From assembly GCA_934216625.1 (NCBI GenBank), contig CAKQCC010000047.1, forward strand, positions 1 to 6,315: DNA of 6,315 bases. The letters are read 5' to 3'. The translations under genes were made by a program, and so were the position numbers. This DNA is from an uncultured Lactobacillaceae bacterium (GTDB lineage Bacteria; Bacillota; Bacilli; Lactobacillales; Lactobacillaceae). Positions 1-6,315 of the stretch are shown here, in pieces (within the stretch, counting starts at the first letter, position 1; every line of letters starts with the position of its first letter). The notes beneath the pieces are model-generated. The model had not been told where the DNA came from. It did not search any database and was given only the letters and a program-made list of their open reading frames with translations.

Positions 1-1628
1 TGCATAGCCGCTTGAATCAAGGTCTCGGTCTTGGTATCGACCGAACTAGTGGCTTCATCCAAGAGTAAGATCTGGGGATGCGCTACAAACGCCCTTGCGA
101 TCGTCAATAATTGCCGTTGGCCCTGCGATAAATTAGCGCCGCCTTCAACTAATTCGGTCTGGTACCCATGCGGCAGTCGCTTAATGAACGCTTCAGCCTG
201 GCTTAATTTGCCAGCTCGGTAAACGTCATTAGGACTAGCATCGGGATTTCCGTAATGAAGATTATCATAGACGCTGCCGGTAAACAGCCAACTGTTCTGC
301 AAGACAATCGCCATGTGACTCCTGAGCTGCGGCCGGGTCATGTCTCTGGTGTCCACCCCGTTTAAGCGGATGTGGCCTGAATCAACGTCATAAAAGCGCT
401 CCAGTAAATTAATCATGGTTGATTTACCAGCACCAGTCGGCCCCACAATTGCGATTGTACTACCAGGTCGCACCGTCAAATTAAAATCATGAATTAGTGG
501 ATGGTTTGGCACGTATTGGAAATTAACGTGTTGAAAATCAACCAAATTTCGGGTCTGCTGATTAGGAATCCGGAATGGTTTCTGACTCATCTCGGGTTCG
601 TCCAAAATTTCAAAAATTCGTTCAGCCGAAGCAACCGTGTACTGAATCGTACTGGTTAGGTTCGCTAACTGGGTAATCGGCTGGGAAAACATGTTAGTAT
701 ACTGCAAAAACGCCTGGACGTTACCCAGTGGTAAGCTGCCGTTGATCACTTCAATTCCACCGATAATGGCCACGAACACGTAATCTAAATTCTTAATAAA
801 AATAGTAATCGGGAACATAAAAATCGAGTAAAATTGAGCTCGCCAAGCCGATTGGTAATAACGATTATTTTCTTTAGCAAAATGATGAATGGTCGCGGAT
901 TCGTGCGCGAACGTTTTAATTACGTCGTGCCCAGCAAAATTTTCTTCGACCTGATTATTCAAATTACCGAGGTGAGCCTGTTGCTCGGCAAAATACTTCT
1001 GTGATTTGGGCACGATTACTTTGATGACCACCGCACTCATCGGTAACGTACAAAGAGCCACTAAGCTCAAAATCCAGCTCACTTTGAACATCATAACCAA
1101 AACTCCGCAGAAAATAATGACACTAATGATAAATTGGCTCAAGTTCGTTTGCAGCATGGTCGAAATATCATCCATGTCGTTCACAGCTCGTGACATAATG
1201 TCACCATTATCATGAGTATCGTAGAAATTAACCGATAGTTTTGCCATTTTAGCCTTTAGATCTCGACGCAAACTGTAAACGGCCTTTTGGGACACATAAT
1301 TAATGATCATTTGTTCAATTACGCTATTCAAGACCGCAACCAGGTACATTAAAACCGTAATAACTAAGATGTGGCCGACCGCTGAATAGTCAATCGGCAG
1401 TTTCCGAAACGTTTTGCCGAGCATGTGGAGCCGGTGGCCACGTTTAACCCCAGCATAAATTACGGTCGTGGCGTTCCCCAAAATACTGGGGGCGATGATC
1501 TGCAAAAACATCGAGATCATGGTCGTAATCCCCGCTAAAGCCATTAGCCATTTCCAAGGCTTTAAATATTTTACCAGACGCCAAGTCGTCTTCCAAAAGT
1601 GCGTAGCTGGTTGCTGACGATTATTCAC
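1..1628 (-). CDS. Heterodimeric ABC exporter half-transporter, catalytic-Glu subunit (YfiC/LmrD/TM288-like), 3' end cut by window edge
   Basis: This is a membrane-spanning drug or lipid exporter subunit in which a six-helix transmembrane domain is fused to an ATPase domain. I translated 542 codons from a GTG start without an in-frame stop; the frame runs off the left edge, and family members are usually about 590-600 residues or longer, so roughly 50 or more are missing. Hydrophobic segments lie near residues 24-47 and 80-103, with further ones up to about residue 320. The ATPase domain shows Walker A GPTGAGKS (396-403), a Q-loop at Q444, the signature LSQGQ (500-504) and Walker B ILLLDE (520-525), followed by ATSSVD. 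The catalytic Glu525 is present, while the signature departs from LSGGQ. That is the pattern of the TM288-type partner in heterodimeric exporters. The H-switch lies outside the window. The start overlaps the stop of the upstream half-transporter by 4 nt, so the two are probably translated together. The transported substrate cannot be told from sequence. Confidence 0.95.
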   Translation of the reverse strand, partial: MNNRQQPATHFWKTTWRLVKYLKPWKWLMALAGITTMISMFLQIIAPSILGNATTVIYAGVKRGHRLHMLGKTFRKLPIDYSAVGHILVITVLMYLVAVLNSVIEQMIINYVSQKAVYSLRRDLKAKMAKLSVNFYDTHDNGDIMSRAVNDMDDISTMLQTNLSQFIISVIIFCGVLVMMFKVSWILSLVALCTLPMSAVVIKVIVPKSQKYFAEQQAHLGNLNNQVEENFAGHDVIKTFAHESATIHHFAKENNRYYQSAWRAQFYSIFMFPITIFIKNLDYVFVAIIGGIEVINGSLPLGNVQAFLQYTNMFSQPITQLANLTSTIQYTVASAERIFEILDEPEMSQKPFRIPNQQTRNLVDFQHVNFQYVPNHPLIHDFNLTVRPGSTIAIVGPTGAGKSTMINLLERFYDVDSGHIRLNGVDTRDMTRPQLRSHMAIVLQNSWLFTGSVYDNLHYGNPDASPNDVYRAGKLSQAEAFIKRLPHGYQTELVEGGANLSQGQRQLLTIARAFVAHPQILLLDEATSSVDTKTETLIQAAM

Positions 1629-3355
1629 GCTCGATCACCCTTTTTGATTTGTGAATCATAAATTGAACGATAAAACGAATTATGTTTCATTAATTCCCGA
1701 TGGTTTCCTTGACCTACGATTCGACCGTGGTGCAAGACTAAAATCAGATCCGCATTGGCAATCGTCGAGATTCGCTGGGCCACAATGATCACGATGGACC
1801 GTTGGATTCTTGAATCGTGATTTAAAGCAGTCCTGACTTTCGCATCGGTTGCAAAATCCAGTGCCGAAAATGAATCATCAAAGATGTATACGTCAGCTGG
1901 TTTTAGGACCGTTCTAGCGATCGAGAGCCGTTGCTTTTGGCCCCCGGAGAAATTATCACCATTCTGGGCCACTCGAGCGTCTAACCCCCCAGCTGCTTTT
2001 ACAAAATCAGCCGCTTGGGCAATCGACAACGCGTGCCACATTTCACGATCGGTAGCGTGACGATTCCCGAATTTAAGATTGCTGCGGACGGTTCCACTAA
2101 ATAAAACGGCCGTCTGTTGAGTCATTGCAACCCGTCGGTGTAGTTCGTTCTGCGACAAGCGTTGAATCGGAATCCCGTCAAGTGTGATCTGGCCGACTGT
2201 CGGCTCGTATAACCTAGAAACCAAATTCACTAGACTTGATTTACCGGAACCGGTATCACCCACGATCGCGATCGTCTGACCCGCATGGGCAGCAAAATTA
2301 ATGCCGGACAAGGCCGGGGCCGCGTGCGGCCTGTATTTCAAACTAACGTGATGAAACGCCAGATTAACCGGGGTCCCAGATTTAATTTTTACCGGTGAGA
2401 CCGGATCTTGAATATCATCGTTGGTATCCAGAACCTGTTTAATCCGCTGGGCTGAAACTTCCGCCCGCGGCACGAAAACGAATAGCATGGCCAGCATCAT
2501 AAAACTGATCAGGATCTGGGTTGAATACGTCATAAACGCCACTAAATTACCGACTTGAAGTGCCGAATGGGCAATCAGCTCACACCCGAAGCCAACAATC
2601 GCAACGTTCGTTAAATTCAAAATAAACGTCATGATTGGAAACATTAAAGCTGCTAACGTGTAGGCTTGAATCCCGGTTCGAGTGTATTTCACGTTAGCGT
2701 GATTAAACCGGTTTTGCTCGTATTGATCACGACGAAAAGCTCGGATCACCCGAACTCCGGTCAAACCTTCCCGAAAGATCAGGTTAATCCGATCGGTCTG
2801 TTTTTGTAAGCTCTTGAAACGCGGCACCGCGAACTTCATAATTAGTGAAATTACGATTCCCAGTAATAACAACGCCGCTACAAAGGTCAAGGTTAATTTT
2901 GGGCTTTGGAAAAAAGCCAAGCCAATCGCCCCGATCAGCATTAGCGGTGACATAATCATCATCCGGAGAACGTTAATCATCAAGTTCTGGATCTGAACCA
3001 CGTCGTTCGTATCACGGGTAATCAATGACGATTCACCAAAATGATCCAAATCCTGGTTGGAAAAATTAATTACTTTTCGGTAAACCGCACTCCGAATCTT
3101 GCGGCCCATCCCCTGTGATTGGGTTGCCGCAAAATAAATGTTGCCAGCTGCCGCAAGCAAGCCAACGAACGTTACGGCAAGCATCAGGAAGCCCTGGTGC
3201 CAAATCAACGGTAAATTATCGTGAACGATTCCCGAATCAACAATTTTAACGGTCATCGTCGGTAAATACAGGTCACAAGCTACCTGGATCATTAAAAAAA
3301 CGATTGCCGCTAAAACTGCTTTTCGGTTTAAATACTTCCGAATTAATTCAAGCAA
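1625..3355 (-). CDS. Heterodimeric ABC exporter half-transporter, degenerate-site subunit (YfiB/LmrC/TM287-like)
   Basis: This is a complete 576-residue ABC exporter half-transporter, normal length for the YfiB/MdlA/LmrC class, expected in the cytoplasmic membrane. Six hydrophobic segments are visible near residues 14-33, 54-77, 130-150, 154-174, 235-257 and 270-294. The ATPase domain has an aromatic A-loop Tyr341, Walker A GDTGSGKS (366-373), Q-loop Q413/Q414, signature FSGGQ (469-473) and D-loop SALD (497-500). Walker B reads VYIFDD (489-494), so Asp494 replaces the catalytic Glu, and Gln527 in VAQRIS replaces the switch His. These two changes mark the non-hydrolysing site of heterodimeric exporters, so its partner should be the next gene downstream. 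The start is TTG: no in-frame ATG occurs between the UvrA-like stop and the first hydrophobic segment, and a Shine-Dalgarno site lies at a suitable distance. Multidrug export is the likeliest role by family, but lipid, peptide or other substrates are possible. Confidence 0.95.
   Translation of the reverse strand: MLELIRKYLNRKAVLAAIVFLMIQVACDLYLPTMTVKIVDSGIVHDNLPLIWHQGFLMLAVTFVGLLAAAGNIYFAATQSQGMGRKIRSAVYRKVINFSNQDLDHFGESSLITRDTNDVVQIQNLMINVLRMMIMSPLMLIGAIGLAFFQSPKLTLTFVAALLLLGIVISLIMKFAVPRFKSLQKQTDRINLIFREGLTGVRVIRAFRRDQYEQNRFNHANVKYTRTGIQAYTLAALMFPIMTFILNLTNVAIVGFGCELIAHSALQVGNLVAFMTYSTQILISFMMLAMLFVFVPRAEVSAQRIKQVLDTNDDIQDPVSPVKIKSGTPVNLAFHHVSLKYRPHAAPALSGINFAAHAGQTIAIVGDTGSGKSSLVNLVSRLYEPTVGQITLDGIPIQRLSQNELHRRVAMTQQTAVLFSGTVRSNLKFGNRHATDREMWHALSIAQAADFVKAAGGLDARVAQNGDNFSGGQKQRLSIARTVLKPADVYIFDDSFSALDFATDAKVRTALNHDSRIQRSIVIIVAQRISTIANADLILVLHHGRIVGQGNHRELMKHNSFYRSIYDSQIKKGDRA
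1634..1642 (-). promoter_or_regulatory. Ribosome-binding site for the second half-transporter
   Basis: On the minus strand AAGGGTGAT lies 5 nt before the GTG start at 1628. It is close to the full anti-Shine-Dalgarno complement and sits inside the last codons of the preceding gene. This supports the GTG start and fits the GTGA start/stop overlap, a usual arrangement for translational coupling of two subunits needed in equal amounts. Confidence 0.75.
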
Positions 3356-3364
3356 ACCAAAGCA

Positions 3365-3371
3365 TCCCTTT
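3365..3371 (-). promoter_or_regulatory. Ribosome-binding site deciding the TTG start of the first half-transporter
   Basis: On the minus strand AAAGGGA lies 9 nt before the TTG at 3355. The ATG that immediately overlaps this site (3365-3363) is out of frame and reaches a stop after five codons. A second TTG at 3360 is also out of frame and short. TTG at 3355 is therefore the best supported start. Confidence 0.65.
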
Positions 3372-3376
3372 CGTTC

Positions 3377-5641
3377 TTAATGCTGCCGGAGCTGATTGTA
3401 ATGTTTCATCGCTGCCCCGGTCGTGGAATTCTGATCTGACAAAGCATTCCGGGGTGAACCAGTGTATAAGATTTGGCCCCCGTAGCGACCAGCGTGCGGA
3501 CCAACGTCAATCATCCAATCAGCGTGACTGATGACCTGCAAATTATGCTCAACGATAATCAAGGTGTTTCCGGCGTCAACTAATTGATCGAATAACTTTA
3601 CGATTCGGGAAACGTTTTTCATGTGTAAGCCGGCCGTCGGTTCATCCAGTAGATAAATGGTACCAGTCCGGTTCAGCTCCATCGCTAATTTAAGGCGCTG
3701 CAATTCACCACCGGACAAGGTGCTTAACGATTGACCCAACGTCAAATAACCAAGGCCAACCCGCTGCATGTTTACCAGTTTATGATAAATCTTGGGCGTT
3801 AACTTAAAGAAACTGGCGGCTTCTTCAATCGTCATGTTCAAGACCTGACTAATGTCTTTCCCGTGATAACGATACTGCAAGGCTTTCTTGCTATAACGTT
3901 TACCGTGACAAGCTTCACAGATTTGAATGACTGGATCCATAAACGCCATATTGGTAATGGTAACTCCTTTTCCTTTACAACGGGGACACTTGCCGCGACC
4001 GTTATAACTAAACAGGGTCCTAGAAACGTGATTGGCGTTGCCGAATAACTTCCGAATTTCCGTCAAAATATTCAAATAAGTCGCCGGCGTCGCCCGGATG
4101 TTAGCGCCAACCGGATCCTGTGATAGATCAATGTACGGTTTCGTCAATTTAGCTTTAATGGCTTCAATCAGAGAACTTTTTCCGGAACCGGCCACTCCGG
4201 AAATTACGGTTTCAACGCCTAACGGGATCTTAACGTTCACATCGCGTAAATTGTGAACCTTAACATGACGCAGAGCCAGCGTCTGCTTAACCGGACGAGG
4301 ATGGCTAAACGTCAAGGGCTGTTTGAGATATCGGCCGGTTACCGTTCGCGAGTTCAGCAATTGCTGGTACGTCCCGTTAAACGTTACGTGGCCGCCGTTT
4401 CGACCAGCCTTGGGGCCAATTTCAACCACGTAATCGGCAATCGGAATTAGCTCCGGATTATGTTCAACGATCACGACCGTGTTGCCCTTATCCTTTAATT
4501 TAATCAGCGCTCGACGAATTAACTGAATATCTTGCGAATGCAAGCCAACACTGGGTTCATCCAAAATGTAAATCATGTCGACTAAAGAACTGTTCATGAA
4601 TTTAGCAATTTTAATCCGCTGGGTTTCACCGCCGGATAAAGTATCGGTATTCCGGTCCAAAGTCAGATAGCCTAACCCTAAATTAATCAATGAACCAATT
4701 TTATTAGAAAGTTCACGAATAATCTCGCTAACCAGCGGTTTCTTGATACTTTTCAGGAATTTCAAAGCATGAACCAGGTCCATCTGCATCACCTGGGCGA
4801 TGTTCTTGCCGTTGATTTTACAGTGCAGAACGGGTTGGCGCAGCTTCGTGCCGTGGCAAACCGGGCAAACTCGCTTTTCAACGGCTTCGTGGATTGCCTT
4901 TTTGTGATGGCGACCTTCCCGACTGTTAACGATTGAACGTAAAATCTTGGGAATCAAACCTTCGTACAAGATGCGCTTTCGCCAAATCTTGGGCGGATTT
5001 TTAAGCTTCTGTCGGGGAGCGTAAAGCAGTAGATTCAATTCTTTCTTTGAATAGTCTTTGATCGGCTTGTCATTATCAAATAAGCCGCAATGACCAAACC
5101 GGTTCCAGCGCCAGGTGTGCGGCCGAAAACTCACGAACGTAATGGCACCTTGGTTTAATGATTTATTCCAGTCAATAATTTTATCCGGATCAATGTGGTG
5201 AACGTAGCCTAAGCCCTGGCAATGTTTACACATCCCTTCCGGTAAATTAAACGAAAACGTGTCAGAATAGCCAACCCACGGTTTTCCGACCCTTGAAAAC
5301 AGTAACCGAATCAGAGAATAAATTCCGGTGTAGGTTGATAAAGTTGAACGTGGATTTTTGCCCACTTTCTTTTGTTGAATGACGATGGCAACCGGCAAAT
5401 TATCAATTCGTTTCACGTGCGGCTGACCATACTTAGGCAAATACTGCTGGGTAAAGCTGGGAAAAGTTTCGTTTAATTCCCGACGCGAGCTGGCTGCTAA
5501 GGTGTCAAAGACCAGTGAAGATTTTCCGGCACCTGACAATCCAGTAAAGACGGTAATTGCGTGTTTGTGAATCTTTAAACTAACGTGCTTTAAATTATTT
5601 TCGTAAGCATCGTGAATTACAATGTAGTCACTCTCTGCCAT
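3377..5641 (-). CDS. Short UvrA paralogue (DrrC/UvrA2-like), ABC-type DNA-binding ATPase without UvrB-binding region
   Basis: This is a 754-residue protein with two ABC ATPase modules of the UvrA family, cytoplasmic and expected to bind DNA. Site I has Walker A GLSGAGKS (34-41), signature LSGGE (335-339), Walker B MIYILDE (356-362) and His394. Site II has Walker A GVAGSGKS (482-489), signature LSGGE (642-646), Walker B IYLLDE (662-667) and His699. Both sites look intact. Cysteine pairs C138/C141 with C259/C262, and C552/C555 with C575/C578, match the two later zinc modules of UvrA. Canonical UvrA is about 940 residues. Here the chain passes from FSRVGKP (115-121) almost directly to FNLPEGMCKHC (131-141), so the UvrB-binding domain and the first zinc module are absent. 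That length and architecture resemble DrrC, the Streptomyces daunorubicin-resistance protein. The likely role is recognising or clearing drug-loaded DNA without classical UvrB-dependent excision; this is inference. Its position in a run with an ABC exporter supports a drug-defence role. The ATG start has a good ribosome-binding site. Confidence 0.93.
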   Translation of the reverse strand: MAESDYIVIHDAYENNLKHVSLKIHKHAITVFTGLSGAGKSSLVFDTLAASSRRELNETFPSFTQQYLPKYGQPHVKRIDNLPVAIVIQQKKVGKNPRSTLSTYTGIYSLIRLLFSRVGKPWVGYSDTFSFNLPEGMCKHCQGLGYVHHIDPDKIIDWNKSLNQGAITFVSFRPHTWRWNRFGHCGLFDNDKPIKDYSKKELNLLLYAPRQKLKNPPKIWRKRILYEGLIPKILRSIVNSREGRHHKKAIHEAVEKRVCPVCHGTKLRQPVLHCKINGKNIAQVMQMDLVHALKFLKSIKKPLVSEIIRELSNKIGSLINLGLGYLTLDRNTDTLSGGETQRIKIAKFMNSSLVDMIYILDEPSVGLHSQDIQLIRRALIKLKDKGNTVVIVEHNPELIPIADYVVEIGPKAGRNGGHVTFNGTYQQLLNSRTVTGRYLKQPLTFSHPRPVKQTLALRHVKVHNLRDVNVKIPLGVETVISGVAGSGKSSLIEAIKAKLTKPYIDLSQDPVGANIRATPATYLNILTEIRKLFGNANHVSRTLFSYNGRGKCPRCKGKGVTITNMAFMDPVIQICEACHGKRYSKKALQYRYHGKDISQVLNMTIEEAASFFKLTPKIYHKLVNMQRVGLGYLTLGQSLSTLSGGELQRLKLAMELNRTGTIYLLDEPTAGLHMKNVSRIVKLFDQLVDAGNTLIIVEHNLQVISHADWMIDVGPHAGRYGGQILYTGSPRNALSDQNSTTGAAMKHYNQLRQH

Positions 5642-5647
5642 AATTAG

Positions 5648-5655
5648 CCCCTTTT
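5648..5655 (-). promoter_or_regulatory. Ribosome-binding site for the UvrA-like gene
   Basis: On the minus strand a run of six A and four G (5657-5648) occupies most of the 18-nt gap between the kinase-like stop and the UvrA-like ATG. AAAAGGGG ends 6 nt before the ATG, normal Shine-Dalgarno spacing. This supports the ATG at 5641 as the start. Confidence 0.7.
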
Positions 5656-5659
5656 TTAG

Positions 5660-6315
5660 TTAATAATTCTGGTGATGGCTCCTGTGAATGTTAGCGGCAA
5701 TTTTTTGAATAAAATGGTCCGGCAAGTGATGATAATGATGATCACAGACGGTAAAGATAAACATTCGATGATTAGAATACCGGTGTGACAAAACGATCCG
5801 GTAGTACCGGTGTTCATCATAAATCGGGTGGCCGGCCACCACATGAAGCTGACGAGTGGCGTTCCGGTTGCAAAGCATACACTTATGATGAGTCTGGATT
5901 ACATGGCTCACGTGTTTTAGCAGCCAAGTCCCAGCCGCCAAATTATGTCCCCAGGCGTCAAACCGCACTCCAGTCATTAAAATTGGTGCTTTCGGATAAA
6001 AATTCCTGATTAACAATAAAACGGTCTTTAAATCGTTGGCCGGAAAGCCGGTTGCTTCATCAATGAGGACGTGCCCGATTTTGGGATGCTGCGTGTAAAA
6101 ATCGTTAAAAGCGATCGTCCATTTACCCTTCAAATTAAATGATTTCTGGGCCTTATATGGTAAACTCAAAGTATCCAGCTGACCCAGCGGACAACTCATG
6201 TACGGTAACGTTCGGTGAAAGTAACGGGCCTGATCACCGGGATACAAATTTAAACACAAATCGGGTAACCCGTGATGATAATCATGGGCGTAAACGTGAA
6301 ACAAGTGAGTGGTTT
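5660..6315 (-). CDS. Divergent type II thymidine kinase-like protein, 5' end cut by window edge
   Basis: The frame is open to the right edge, so the gene is partial. Residue numbers count from the TTG at 6304, which I think is not the true start. The pattern matches type II thymidine kinases (Tdk), which phosphorylate thymidine with ATP in nucleotide salvage: AHDY (6-9), a Walker B-like VLIDEA (79-84) with the candidate catalytic Glu83, a G-x-x-x-D segment (112-116), then a zinc-binding C142-x2-C145 and C187-x2-H190 bracketing a lasso-like region containing GHPIYD (158-163). The four visible codons before Phe2 read T-T-H-L and the preceding partial codon ends in AA, compatible with the GKT of a P-loop falling exactly at the edge. 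Odd points are the replacement of the usual DE(A/S)QF by DEATGF, loss of the conserved GG-x-E-x-Y of the lasso, and high histidine content (25 of 214, clustered at the C-terminus). Substrate specificity may therefore differ, or activity may be lost. It lies 18 nt upstream of the UvrA-like gene, probably in the same operon. Confidence 0.75.
   Translation of the reverse strand, partial: TTHLFHVYAHDYHHGLPDLCLNLYPGDQARYFHRTLPYMSCPLGQLDTLSLPYKAQKSFNLKGKWTIAFNDFYTQHPKIGHVLIDEATGFPANDLKTVLLLIRNFYPKAPILMTGVRFDAWGHNLAAGTWLLKHVSHVIQTHHKCMLCNRNATRQLHVVAGHPIYDEHRYYRIVLSHRYSNHRMFIFTVCDHHYHHLPDHFIQKIAANIHRSHHQNY

Noticed and set aside
31..1215. Plus-strand open frames of 63 and 69 codons opposite the partial half-transporter.
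   Set aside because: The minus strand encodes a continuous ABC exporter through this stretch with all motifs in frame, so these are shadow frames.
2262..2275. A perfect 14-base palindrome (ACGATCGCGATCGT), resembling an operator or methylation site.
   Set aside because: It encodes T-I-A-I-V just before the Walker A loop of the first half-transporter, so codon choice explains it. Nothing places a regulatory site inside this gene.
3304..4450. Open frames on the plus strand opposite the UvrA-like gene and the exporter start (61-75 codons).
   Set aside because: They are antisense to strongly conserved coding sequence, show no recognisable domain or ribosome-binding site, and look like shadows of the minus-strand genes.
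3377..5641. Possibility that this is the housekeeping uvrA of excision repair.
   Set aside because: It is about 190 residues shorter than canonical UvrA, lacks the UvrB-binding region, and no uvrB is adjacent.
5648..5657. A6G4 run containing the slippery heptamer AAAAAAG, a possible programmed frameshift signal.
   Set aside because: It lies after the kinase-like stop codon and before the UvrA-like start, where no frameshift is needed. It is explained as a Shine-Dalgarno region.
5656..6009. Small frames of 62 (minus strand) and 74 (plus strand) codons inside the kinase-like gene.
   Set aside because: They overlap the better supported kinase-like frame with its zinc ligands and DE motif, and they lack any recognisable feature of their own.
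1..6315. Search for insertion sequence ends, CRISPR repeats, tRNA genes, transposase fragments and rho-independent terminators.
   Set aside because: By eye I saw no repeated spacer pattern, no terminal inverted repeats, no tRNA-like sequence and no hairpin followed by a T-run between the genes. The gaps are 21 nt or less.

Overview
The window looks like part of a chromosome or accessory region of a low-to-moderate-GC Gram-positive bacterium, most likely a member of the Lactobacillaceae. This rests on three things: purine-rich Shine-Dalgarno sites, use of ATG, GTG and TTG starts, and protein families resembling those of lactic acid bacteria. The genus assignment is inference only. Everything that can be supported as a gene lies on the minus strand, so the biological order runs from the right edge of the window to the left edge.

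Layout in transcription order. (1) 6315 to 5660: the 3' part of a divergent type II thymidine kinase-like gene. Its P-loop appears to be cut exactly at the window edge. (2) 5641 to 3377: a complete 754-residue short UvrA paralogue of the DrrC/UvrA2 type. It has two intact ABC ATPase sites but lacks the UvrB-binding region of repair UvrA. (3) 3355 to 1625: a complete 576-residue ABC exporter half-transporter whose ATP site is degenerate (Asp for the catalytic Glu, Gln for the switch His). (4) 1628 to 1: a second half-transporter, cut at the left edge after 542 codons, with the canonical catalytic Glu but an LSQGQ signature. Genes 3 and 4 carry the complementary asymmetry expected of a heterodimeric ABC exporter (TM287/288, LmrCD, YfiBC class).

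The genes are separated by 18 nt, 21 nt and a 4-nt overlap. Each internal gene has its own ribosome-binding site, and no terminator or promoter is visible between them, so they read as one operon whose promoter lies beyond the right edge. There is no gene-free stretch longer than about 20 bases.

The pairing of a DrrC-like UvrA with a drug-type heterodimeric exporter suggests a two-layer defence against a DNA-binding or DNA-damaging compound: one protein acting at drug-loaded DNA and a pump removing the compound from the cell. The role of the kinase-like gene is unknown. It could provide nucleotide salvage during repair, or it could act on a nucleoside-like compound. These functional links are inferred from domain content and gene order, not shown by the sequence.
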